NCBI GenBank assembly: GCA_001662425.1
Contig: BDDC01001437.1
Location: 1-17,838, forward strand
Source: Chlamydomonas sphaeroides
Lineage: Eukaryota > Chlorophyta > Chlorophyceae > Chlamydomonadales > Chlamydomonadaceae
DNA: 17,838 nucleotides
Reading direction: 5' to 3'
The position numbers and the translations under genes are program-made. Every line of letters starts with the position of its first letter. The first letter of the stretch is position 1. Below the pieces are notes generated by a model that saw only the letters and a list, made by a program, of their open reading frames with translations, made no database searches and had not been told where the DNA came from. Positions 9,901-17,838 of this stretch are shown here, one piece after another.

Positions 9901-12900
9901 GCTGGCACACAACCAAACACAGCTACACGCATTCCCCTTCCCTCTCCCCTTCCCTTTCCCCACCCTTTCCCCTTCCCCTCGCTCTCGCAGCCTCAAACCG
10001 ATTAATATCTCCCATTTCCCGCCCCTAGGTCTCCCCACCTGGAAGCTGTTGGTGTGCGGGTCCTCGTAGTCCAGCCCCAGCACGTACCCCAGCGCCACCC
10101 GCCTGCGGGGGCCACATCAGGAGGTGGGTGGCGGGTGGTGGGTTGGTGGATGGGGTGGATGGGGTGGATGGGGTGGATGGGGGTGGATGGGGTGGAGCAG
10201 CCCGCGCGAAGGGGCGCAGGGGCGCAGGTGAGGGGGAGGAGGAGCGGGGAGGGGTGCGGAGCTGCGGCCTGGGCCCCGCTGCGGCCTGGGCCCGGCACGG
10301 TGACATGTCTGGTCCGGCGCTGGCGGCTGGGATGCGGCGGGGGCGACCAGCAAGGCGTGCGGCGACGCGGCCTCCCCTCATACCCCACCCCAGCCCGCTG
10401 CTGCCCCGCAACCCCTCGGCCTCGTGTTTCCCGGCCCACCCCACCCCTGCCTGCCCCGTCCCCTCTTCCCCACCACCCCTTCCCCATTCCCCGGGCCCCG
10501 GTAGCCCCCCTCGGCACCCGCCTGTCCGACATGTGGTAGATGAAGCCGCCACCGAAGGCGGAGGAGGAGGCGGGGAAGCCCAGCGTGTGGACCACTGTGC
10601 CGGGCTTGTGGGTGGCCTCGGGCACCTGCCACAGCTGCGGGGGGTGGGGGAGGGGAAGGGGGGAAGGCGAGGGGGGAGAGAGGGTTGGTGCGGGGCTGGG
10701 GCATGAAGGACGGCACAGAAGTGAGGGGATGCATGTGGCCGGGGTGGAGCGAGGGCATGGGCCGGGCGAGAGGAGAGACGGCCAGTGTTAGGTCCCGGGG
10801 CAGGCCAGACATCCCCTTCCCCGCATGCTCGCGGGCCCAAACGCACTCGGCTTCCCTTTAAACCCCGGCGCCGTCACCAGCCCATACCGGTACAAACACA
10901 CTAGCCGTTGCCGTCGCTTGTAGGGCTCGGGATCCACGCAACGAACCCGGCGCCCCTCCCTCCCCTCTTGCCAGTATTTTCCTTTCCCTCCCAGCCACCA
11001 TCTGGCCCCAATGCATGCCCCCACACGCCACGAACCCGGCGCCCCTCCCTCCACCTCCCAGCCACCCTCTGGCCCCAATGCATGCCCCCGCACGCCGCGC
11101 ACCTCCTTGAGCCCCAGCGCGTACGTCTGGTGCTCGGCCCCGGCAGCCGAGCGCAGCCCGTAGCGCGTCATGACCTCCTGCGGGGGACGACCGGGTGGGG
11201 CGGGGTTTGAGCGGGGAATTGCAGGGTTAGTGCCTTGCGAGGCTCCCGCTGCATCGCACACACGTACCCACAGATCGGTGCACGGGCTGGGCGGGCCGGG
11301 GACCGAGCGCTTTCGGGGCGGTGCTGGGCTTCGCTTCCCGCACCGGTCTGCAAACACCCCTCGCCAGCTGGCAGCGTTCCTCTGCCTCTACCTGATGTCA
11401 CAACCTGACCGTTGAGGCCACTGAGGCTCGCCCGGCCCCGGCCGCCCCCGGCACCGCGCCCAGCACCTGCGCCCGCCGCCCCCATACACCCATCACACCT
11501 CCCGCCCCTGCCGCCCCCCTCCGCCCCTCCGCCCCTGGCGCACCTCGGACAGCGACCCCCGGCAGCCCTCTGCCAGCAGCGTCACCCGCGCCCGCAGGTC
11601 CACCCCAGGCGCAAAGGTGGGCTTGGGCCTGCCGTCCTTGGCCAGCCCCATGTCGCCCGTGGCCACACCCTCCACATGGTTGTCCCACGAGTACAGCAGC
11701 TGGGTGCAGGGGGGTGTATGTGGAGGGGTCGGGGGAGGGGAGAGAGGAGCGGGATGGGATGGAAGGTGAGGGGGAGGGGTGGTATGCGCGGGGGCCACCA
11801 CCCACCCGCATGGGGCGGGTGCGCGGGGCGCTCGGCGCCGCCACCACCACGACCCCAGCTCGCCGGCCCGCACACATGCCCCTGTCTTGACGCCGGTCCC
11901 CGCTGCCCCACCCGCCCTGGCCTTAGCCTTCCCCGCCCGGCCCACCTTCTTGCCCGCAAAGCCTGTGTAGATCTCCACGCCCAGCGCCTCCGCCTTCTTG
12001 GCCATCCACCGAGTCACCTGTGGGCCAGAGGCGGGGAGGGGGGCGCGCGGCTGCCAGCTCAGGCGCTGACGGACGAAGCCATCGCGGGCCTACAAGCCCA
12101 CAGGCGGCGTCCCTCGCCACCTCCCAGCCGCGTGTGGCTTCACGCTGCGTGTGCGTGCGCTCTGGGGCGTGCGTGCGTGCGTGCGCTCTCGCACACAACA
12201 TCTACATAGCATCGTATCTACATGCTGAGTGAGCTCTGACGCATCCCGCTCGGCCCACGCCGCTCGGCCCACGCCGCGCCCGCACCTCGCTGAGCGACAC
12301 CACGTAGTTCTTGCCCTTGTTGTGCATGCCGGGCGGCGTGGGCAGCCGCAGGCCCCAGGAGGGCGAGGTCAGCCAGTAGAAGGCGTCCGAGGTGGCCTTG
12401 ACCTGCGGTGGGAGGGTGGCGGTGGTGGTGCGGAGGTGCGAGGTGGCGGGTGCCGTGCTTGGTCCAGCACGGCCACGAACCCTGGCGGCGCTCCCCGCCC
12501 TTTCCCCAGCCCTGCCGCTGCCCCGCGCCTGGATGGGGCACTCCGGCTCGTCCTTCCAGCCCGGCAGCAGCTCGTCCAGCGTGCGCGTCTCCAGCACGTT
12601 GCCCGACAGGATGTGGGAGCCGGCCTCGGAGCCCTGGAGGGCGCGTGGAAGCGAGGGGAGGCAGGCCAGCGGGGGTGGAGGGGAGGGGCCAGCCACATGT
12701 CCTTGCTCCAGCCCCCGGCCTGCCGTCAACGGCCCTGCCTGTACCTCCGGCTGCCCTACCGGCAGCTCGGGGACATCGCAGCAGCGGCAGCGGCAGCGGC
12801 AGCGGCAGCGGCAGCGGCAGCGCCCACGCATGGCCGCTGCCCCTGCTGCCCCTGCCGCCCCTGTCCCCTGCACACATCATCCAGGCTGGGCTTCGCTTCC

Positions 12901-14573
12901 GCACTGGCGCAATTCACCGCATTCCCTCCGCGCACGGCCGCCGCGCCACTCTACCCGGGGCGTGCTGTGTCGCGTGTGGGGTTCTGTTCTACCTTACACT
13001 GGAACACATCATCCAGGCTACTCACCACCCGCGCGCGCGGTGCTGCCATGTGGCCTACAGGTGCCCACCTCTACACCGGGTTCTTCGCTCCCCGACGTGT
13101 TCCCTACACCTAGCGCGCTAGTGCGCTTGTGGGCCGTGGTGGGCTCGTCATGCCGGAGCGCCCACCAAACCCTGCAGCTGCACCTCCCTCCGCCCCCACC
13201 CCCACCCCCACCGCCCACCTTGTCGATGACACACACGCTCAGCTCCTTGCCGGCGGTCTGGCATTGCTGCGGGCCGAGGGAGGAGTGTGGGTGGGAAGGT
13301 GGAGGGGGCGGATAGGCAGCGGCCGGAGGGAGAGGATCGGCAAGAGGCTGCTGCCAGAGGGAGGGGTTGAGGTAGACGTGGCAGCTTGCATGTGGGGTTT
13401 TAGGGATCGGGCGTGCGGTGGAGGCCGGCGCCGGGCGCAAGGGTCGGATAGCGGGGTTTCTGAGGCCCCTGTGAGCATATCAGTCAAGTGGTGATCAGTG
13501 CCCAGTGCGTTTCGTCAGCCCCTTGCGCCGACAGCAGTGCAGGCCCGGCAACGGAGCTGGTCGGGCGGCAGGCCGCAGCTGGGGCGGTGCCGGCGTGCCG
13601 GTGCCGGTGCCGGAGCTGAGCCCCGCGCCCCCCGGGTCAGAGCTGCATCGAGACCGTGGCGGGCGCATACCGTCCACGTTGCCAGGGCAACGGTGAGGGA
13701 CAATGCCGGCAGCTGCAGCACGGCCGCGAGGCGCGGCAGGCCCCTGCCGCAGCTGCGCAGCCGGCGGCTGGGTGGATGGCACGGCACCGGGACCGACGGC
13801 TTGGACCTCTGCCGAGGAGCCGTGCCCAGCGCCTTGAGCCTTGCCCCCAGCTGCCAAGCGCCCAGCCAGGACCTCGTGCTGTGAGGGGCATGCCGGCCCC
13901 GTGCGGGCCCGCGACATGCACCGCCCAGCAACAGGGCCAGGGCCGGCGCCCGCAGTGAGCCCCCGTCCGGGCCCCGACCACGCCTCATGACGTGTGTCCA
14001 GGGGCCGGCACCAGGTCCCGTGCCCAGCGCCGGCACGCCGCAAGGGGTGCACGCGGCTGTGCGGGCGGCGGCGATGGGCGGCTTCCAGGCTGCCTGGGCG
14101 CTGTGCGCCGCAGGCGCCTGGCGCCCGCATCCGGCTAGCGCAGCGCCAGGACGTCCCAATGTGCAGTGCCGGGCTCTTGCTGTGTGGCTCCGCACGCGTG
14201 CGGCGGGCGTGTTGCGGGTAACTTGGTAGCTTCACTTGGTAGCGGCACAAACCCTGGCTGCACAGACGGTTTAGCCGGGCCCCGCAAGCCCCAGCGGTGG
14301 CCCCTTGGCCCACCCGCAAGGCACTAGGTGCTGCAGTAACCTCACCGTCTTGAGGCGGATAGCTGCCGAGAGTCCAGCTGGCCCAGCACCGACGATGCAA
14401 ACGTCATAGTGCATCTGCTCCCGCGCCGGTTGCGATGCCGCTGCTGCTTCCGATGCGAGGACTGAGGAGGTGCTCAGGGCCCGGCGCGCCAGCCAAGGCA
14501 GCGGCGAGCTGGCGCTGCCCCATGACGACCGAGCCGCCCAAGCCATGCGCGCGAGCAAGGCTGATTGCGTCAT
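6980..14573 (-). CDS. ETFQO: Electron transfer flavoprotein:ubiquinone oxidoreductase, mitochondrial (17 exons)
   Basis: ETF-QO takes electrons from electron transfer flavoprotein and reduces ubiquinone at the mitochondrial inner membrane, linking amino-acid and lipid breakdown to respiration. Exons in gene order: 14573-14346, 13266-13219, 12633-12529, 12402-12286, 12017-11946, 11699-11544, 11177-11103, 10634-10522, 10102-10039, 9776-9686, 9232-9144, 8965-8882, 8544-8450, 8195-8112, 7881-7731, 7428-7309, 7096-6980. They join in frame to 602 residues, close to the roughly 600 usual for the family. Residues 1-40 form an Arg/Ser/Ala-rich mitochondrial presequence. YDVCIVGAGPAGLSAAIRLK (about 46-65) is the FAD-binding fold. 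HILSGNVLETR, QTYALGLKELW, LEGG-like HIEGGT, GARTLNEGGFQSIPK and GFLNMPKIKGTHTAM are family signatures. Cys547, Cys571, Cys574 and Cys577 (YCPAGVYE, NCLHCKAC) are the 4Fe-4S ligands. The protein ends WTVPEGGQGPSYTAM. An in-frame TAG at 14621-14619 supports the ATG at 14573. Introns 3 and 8 need GC donors in this model. Confidence 0.96.
8700..8880. repeat. CCACC/CCGCCCCACC low-complexity tract in ETF-QO intron 12
   Basis: About 180 bases consist almost only of C and A with occasional G and T, in imperfect units such as CCACCGCCCCACC. The transcript strand is correspondingly GGTGG-rich and runs right up to the exon 12 donor at 8881. Confidence 0.9.
9673..9687 (-). promoter_or_regulatory. Perfect G-quadruplex motif over the exon 10 donor
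   Basis: The transcript strand reads GGGTGGGTGGGTGGG. The exon 10/intron 10 junction lies inside its first G-run, with the last exon base at 9686 and the donor GT at 9685-9684. Three-base runs with single-base loops are among the most stable quadruplex patterns known. Confidence 0.7.
9785..9838. repeat. 15-bp minisatellite in ETF-QO intron 9
   Basis: The unit GGGAGGCGAGCGGGC occurs three times without change (9785, 9800, 9815), plus a partial fourth copy ending at 9838. It ends 5-10 bases from the exon 10 acceptor side of the intron. The 15-bp period keeps frame, so it also appears as a GREAS-type peptide repeat in a spurious plus-strand frame. Confidence 0.95.
10148..10193. repeat. GGATGGGGT tandem repeat in ETF-QO intron 8
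   Basis: Five copies of a 9-bp unit GGATGGGGT are present, the fourth with one extra G. They lie about 45 bases from the exon 9 acceptor. Confidence 0.9.
10522..10634 (-). other. ETF-QO exon 8 with probable GC splice donor
   Basis: The exon encodes LWQVPEATHKPGTVVHTLGF and then PASSSAFGGGFIYHMSD plus two bases of an Arg codon. The next exon begins G CGG GTG GCG after a clear CCCGCAG acceptor. To give DRRVALGYVLGLDY, which fits the family, exon 8 must end at GACAG with the intron starting GCGGGT. The nearest GT (CGG|GTGCCG) gives the wrong frame. The only frame-keeping GT I found adds 13 residues of low complexity. Confidence 0.75.
10941..11102. repeat. Imperfect tandem duplication at the 5' end of ETF-QO intron 7
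   Basis: Two copies (10941-11029 and 11030-11102) share ACGAACCCGGCGCCCCTCCC, CCAGCCACC, TCTGGCCCCAATGCATGCCC and CACGCC. The second copy lacks about 20 bases of the first and runs up to the exon 7 donor at 11102. In transcript sense the first intron bases GTGCGCGGCGTG recur as GTTCGTGGCGTG, so the donor region itself is part of the duplicated unit. Confidence 0.85.
12403..12528 (-). other. ETF-QO intron 3, probable GC-AG intron, stop-free
   Basis: The family sequence continues from WKDEPECPIQ to VKATSDAFYWLT. That requires a donor CAG|GCGCGG and an acceptor CCGCAG. The 126-nt intron is a multiple of three and has no in-frame stop. A GTTCGT donor 48 nt downstream (exon end at 12481) would also keep frame but would add 16 Ala/Arg/Gly-rich residues. 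Confidence 0.6.
12778..12822. repeat. GCAGCG hexanucleotide repeat in ETF-QO intron 2
   Basis: Seven perfect GCAGCG units (12781-12822) are preceded by GCA. This is a trinucleotide-type GC-rich microsatellite common in algal introns. It would read as poly-Ala or Ser-Gly in spurious frames. Confidence 0.95.
12872..13019. repeat. Direct repeat of 16 bp in ETF-QO intron 2
   Basis: ACACATCATCCAGGCT occurs at 12872-12887 and again at 13004-13019, 132 bases apart. The bases after the first copy (GGGCTTCGCTTC) resemble GGGCTTCGCTTCCCGCAC at about 11328 in intron 6. Confidence 0.7.
13267..14345 (-). other. ETF-QO intron 1 (1079 nt)
   Basis: This is the largest intron of the gene, with donor GTGAGG after AAGACG and acceptor CCGCAG. 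It has several long open frames on both strands, including about 300 codons on the minus strand. They are rich in Ala, Arg, Gly and Pro and show no recognisable domain, so I read them as high-GC noise. A short run of GTGCCG units sits near 13595. No mobile element was recognised. Confidence 0.75.
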
Positions 14574-14618
14574 AGTGAAGCGCTGGATCAAATCGCGATG
14601 AAGAGGCGTCCGCAACCA

Positions 14619-14633
14619 CTAGACAGAAGCCAT
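14619..14633 (-). promoter_or_regulatory. Four-codon upstream ORF (MASV, stop) before ETF-QO
   Basis: An ATG at 14633-14631 is followed by GCT TCT GTC TAG. It ends 45 nt before the ETF-QO start and is in the same frame. If the transcript begins upstream of 14633, ribosomes would meet this minimal ORF first, which could lower initiation at the main ATG. The transcription start is not known. Confidence 0.4.
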
Positions 14634-16400
14634 AATGAAGTGATGGCCGTCAACGGAGCAACAGTTCTGTACGCGGAGGCACGATCAGTGACATGTGCTC
14701 GCTAATCAGACAGGCAGGCATGGAGCCGCTGCATCAAGGCATCGATGGCTTACAATACACATGGCACGCGACTTTCCCCGCCAACCCTTACAGCTGTCAC
14801 GATCCCTGGGCACGAGCTCCGTCGAGCCCCACTCAGTCCCTTCACAGCGCTGCATCCTTGTGATATTCTCCTTAGCCAGCAGACTCTCAGTTCTGGAAGC
14901 CCCGTTCAGGTGCCCGCGGGATCTCGTCGCAAGGATGTGGAACATGGACGATCGAATTCCAGTCTAGTTCGTTTTGTGGACACTATTCTGCTTGCCATAC
15001 GCTGCTAGCGCATCCCGCCAAACATGTAAGACCCAACAGGCTCCTGGGAGTTACCTGCTTGCAGCCTTGACGGCCCCCTGCAACGCCCCCCTGTCGCCAC
15101 CTATCGCCCTGCCCCGCAGCCCCTTGGGGAGCTCCCCTGTTGCACCCCACACTTCCGCTTCCTCCAAGTCCTCCCCTTGCCCCGGCCCAGCCGTTCCGTC
15201 CGGAAGTCCTCGATCGCCCTGCCCAGCAGCCCCGCCTCGCTCTCCTCCACGCCCAGCTTGCGCAGCACGGCGCAGGTCCCACGCCGCCGCGCTCCCGAAC
15301 ATGTCAGCCACCACCACACCGGCCCCTGGGGCATCACCGGCTCGCCGCTTTCCTCATCCCCCTCCAGCTCCACTTTGAACGTCCTGACGTCCTAACCAGA
15401 ATCTCCATCGCGTCCTCGACCCAGCTAGATCACATAAAACTCCACCGTCATCCAGAGGGCCACGGTGATGCGCTGGGCAGCTGCCATGCATCCGCCTGCT
15501 GCCCTGCCCCCCTATGGCAGGGGCCAACCCAAGTACCATTTCCGTGGCTCCGTGGAGCATCTCGAGAGACCTCTTGCTTTTAGCAGGTTAGCTCCTGTTA
15601 CACCCCCTGCCCGCTGGGCCAGCGCCAAGCTGCTGCCCTGGGTGTCCGTCGTGGCTAACTCGATGGAGTCGATAGAGGTAATCGAGTTGAGTGTTTGACG
15701 TATCGATTGTATCAAGACATGTGAGGCGGCCGGGCACCGACCTCGCGCCAAGGCCTGCAGCGCGCACACGCCTTCCGTATGGCTTGCATTTTACGGCCAG
15801 ATGCTGACGTGGGTGCTCCTTCCTGGCCACACATTATTGTTTCCAGGCCGGGCGTGGCAGGAGGGTTGGCTGGATAGGCTGTGTGCACGCTGAGCGACTG
15901 GGGAGAGCGAGGGAGGTGTGGGCCAGGAGGTGTGGGCAGGGTTACGGGGGCACGAAGTTGTACAACAGTGCTTGCAAAATGACAGACGTGCTTGCTCCAT
16001 AGCTGCATTACTGTATCGACAGCTTCATCAGCTCAACCATACACTGCATCACTAGGCTGCCAACTGCGGCTTCGAAGCATTTCAGGATTTACTGCGTGCG
16101 TCTGCTCCTGCCTCTCGGATTAGCCGATGGCTTCTCAGCTTCGTTTTCATCACGCGTAGTTACTTATAGTTTGGTAGACGTGCGCTGCCAAGATGGTGCG
16201 AACTGCTCAAGGCCGCGGCCCTGGTGCAACGACCCGTGCCTGATCATGGGGCAAACCTGTGTACGCAGGGGTGCGGTGCGTCATCTACGAAGGGCGCCGC
16301 TCCAGTGCACAAACTGCCCGACGCAGCATCCACGCCCTCCGGTGCTGAGCAGCAGGCAAGCGAGGGGCCGTTCCTGTGCTAAAAGGAGTTCTTGAGGCGT
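14634..16400. other. Intergenic region between divergent genes
   Basis: This is about 1.8 kb between the minus-strand ETF-QO start and the plus-strand gene at the right. It is less GC-rich than its surroundings from about 14600 to 15050 and from 15600 to 16250. It contains the palindrome GTTGTACAAC near 15957 and an 8-bp inverted repeat AACTCGAT/ATCGAGTT (15657-15664 and 15681-15688). On the minus strand, 15373-15101 is open and starts near VELEGDEESGEPVMPQGPV, which could be a gene relic. No TATA box or RNA gene was recognised. Confidence 0.5.
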
Positions 16401-16410
16401 GGTCGGCTGA

Positions 16411-17838
16411 AGTTTGACGCGTCGAATACCCACGCAGACTCCCCGCGAGTCTTCCCTACACAAACGCACGCCGCCGCCCGCCGTGGAGAAGTCCGCCTCC
16501 CTTGGACGCAGAGCGGTGACCGACTCGTTTCGAGTGTCCATGGAGCGCAAGAAGAAGGCGGGGCAGGGCGCCCCTGGCAGCTTGACCGCATGAGTTAACC
16601 GGCCGCACCCTGACACCCCTCTCGCCCTGCCCGCAGGCTTCCGGCACCCTCTCTGAAACCGGCCAGGGCGCTTCGCCTGCAGCAGGCAAGCTTCCGTCCC
16701 TCCTATCTGCTGGTATCAGGGGCCTCACACGCGAACAATACAACTCCCAGGCGCAGTCGCGACCGCTCGGCTTCCCCTCCCCGGCCCTGGGGCCTGCCCG
16801 CCTCCCTCTCACCCTCCCCCGCCCCGTGTCCCCGCCTCGCCCCAAACCCACCTCGCCCATAGCTCTCGTAGCCCTTATCGGCGTCGCATCGCCGGCGCCC
16901 TCCGGCGCGCCGGCGCCGCCATCGCGGGGGTCCACACCCCCAGCCGCCGCCGGCGCCTCCACCTCCCGGCCAGCCTCCGCCAACCCGACCGCCTCGGCAC
17001 CCAGCCCACTGCCGCCCGGGTCGCAGCGGATGCCGTCCCTATCGCCGGGGCCCCAGCGCTCCCAGGCCTCGGCCATGGCCCGCCTGTCGGGGCTGCCGGG
17101 CGCGCCCTCCCGCCGCCTCGCGCCGTCGCGGTCGCCGTCGGCCGCTGCGCTGGCGGCGGTGGCGGCCAACGGCGCCAACGACGTCTCCACGCGGCCGGCG
17201 CTGCAGGTGCCGCGGCTGGCGGCGGAGGCGCTGTCGTGCCTTCGGCCGCAGGATGTGGACGCGGAGGCGGGGCCGCTGGCTCTGGTGCGGTGGGGCTGAG
17301 GTGGCCGCAGGGGAGGTCATGCGATGGAGGGACTTGTGGTGGGAGAGGGGGAAGAGGAAGCCAGAGAGGGGTTCATGCCCCGCGTGCTGGGCTGCGCTTG
17401 CAGCGCGGCCAGCGGGGCCTGGGAGCCTGGGGGCCCAGGTGGCCTCGACACACGGCAGCGCGGAGGCTGGGCTGGAGGCAGCAGGGCGCAGCGGCACCCC
17501 TGCCGAGTGCTGACCCCTGCCGAGTGCTGACCCGCCTGTCCCCGTGCGGTGTCTCCGTGCGGCTCCCCCCGCAGGGCCCTGACACGTCGGCGCACATTGC
17601 CGCGCTGTCCGGCGGCGACCCCGCGGCGGCGGCGGCTGGCGCCACGCACGTGCGGCGGCTGCTGACGACGGCGGACAGCTGGCAGGCGGCGGCGGAGGCG
17701 CTGCGGGACGCGGACGCGGTGCCGGGGCTCATGCGCGTGGTGACGGAGGGGCCGCAGGAGGCGAAGGTGAGGCGGGGTGGGTGGGCGGGGAGGGCGAGGC
17801 GGGGCGGGGAGAGAGCGAGGCAGCGCGGGGAGAGGGTG
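16411..17838 (+). CDS. Unrecognised protein, 5' part of a multi-exon gene (runs off right edge)
   Basis: I do not recognise this protein. The firmest exon is 17575-17766, with acceptor CCCCCGCAG and donor AAG|GTGAGG. It encodes 64 residues starting GPDTSAHIAALSGG and ending VTEGPQEAK, Ala-rich and helical, faintly like armadillo or HEAT repeats. Before it, a frame open from an acceptor at 16636 (CTGCCCGCAG) to a donor at about 17285 (CTG|GTGCGG) encodes ASGTLSETGQGASPAAGK, a long Pro/Ser/Ala-rich disordered part, then LPRLAAEALSCLRPQDVDA-type helical sequence; the phase-0 join keeps frame. A further upstream frame at 16411-16590 ends VEKSASLGRRAVTDSFRV, then SMERKKKAGQGAPGSLTA. It may be the first exon, spliced at GCG|GTGACC (16515/16516), but this junction and the start codon are unsettled. 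The 16637-17284 stretch may contain another intron. Confidence 0.4.
17285..17574 (+). other. Probable intron of the right-edge gene, with a 17-bp duplication
   Basis: The intron runs from GTGCGG after CTG to CCCCCGCAG at 17574, with phase 0 on both sides. It is G-rich in its first half. It carries two perfect tandem copies of ACCCCTGCCGAGTGCTG at 17496-17512 and 17513-17529. Confidence 0.5.

Noticed and set aside
12229..13315. Overlapping plus-strand open frames of about 240-310 codons
   Set aside because: They are antisense to ETF-QO exons 2-4 and introns 2-3, and include the GCAGCG microsatellite as Ala or Ser-Gly runs. They are shadows.
13495..14400. 301-codon minus-strand open frame
   Set aside because: It lies almost entirely in ETF-QO intron 1, has low-complexity Ala/Arg/Gly composition and no recognised motif. 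The intron has clear donor and acceptor sites.
15657..15688. Inverted repeat AACTCGAT/ATCGAGTT as an RNA hairpin or terminator
   Set aside because: An 8-bp stem with a 16-base loop is expected by chance at this scale, and it has no gene next to it.
16456..17190. 244-codon minus-strand open frame at the right edge
   Set aside because: It has Arg/Gly/Ala-rich composition and lies opposite a plus-strand frame that has matching splice sites and leads into a convincing exon.

Overview
The window looks like nuclear DNA from a volvocine green alga (Chlamydomonadales, Chlamydomonas/Volvox relatives). The evidence is very high GC, genes cut by many short GC-rich introns with GTGAG/GTGCG donors and CAG acceptors, a TGTAA-type poly(A) signal, GC-rich simple repeats, and a pherophorin, an extracellular-matrix family known only from this group. 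All gene models below were built by hand from reading frames, splice sites and family conservation. No alignment or transcript data were available.

Layout. (1) Bases 2-1222, plus strand: the 3' end of a pherophorin gene, with a PPSPx hydroxyproline-rich linker followed by the C-terminal Cys-rich domain in two exons. (2) Bases 1223-2079: convergent intergenic DNA. (3) Bases 5508-2080, minus strand: a complete six-exon major facilitator transporter of the SV2/SVOP and NiaP/OCT7 type, 604 residues in my model. Its intron 2 holds a degenerate copy of part of exon 2. (4) Bases 5509-6979: intergenic and 3'-UTR DNA with a regular 12-bp tandem array of CACGTG palindromes. (5) Bases 14573-6980, minus strand: a complete 17-exon gene for mitochondrial electron transfer flavoprotein:ubiquinone oxidoreductase (ETF-QO), 602 residues, with mitochondrial presequence, FAD motif and the four Fe-S cysteines. 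One intron very probably, and a second possibly, uses a GC donor. (6) Bases 14634-16400: mostly featureless intergenic DNA upstream of ETF-QO. (7) From about 16411 to the right edge, plus strand: the 5' part of an unrecognised gene with a Pro/Ser/Ala-rich region followed by an Ala-rich helical exon.

The genes do not form a pathway or cluster. They encode an extracellular-matrix protein, a membrane transporter, a mitochondrial respiratory enzyme and an unknown protein, as is normal for an algal chromosome. I found no CRISPR array, prophage, complete transposon, rRNA or tRNA, and no convincing previously undescribed system. The observations most worth checking concern RNA processing: GC-AG introns, G-quadruplex motifs at 5' splice sites and directly after a stop codon, stop-free introns of length 3n, a relic exon with an intact donor, and a tandem duplication that copied the start of an intron.
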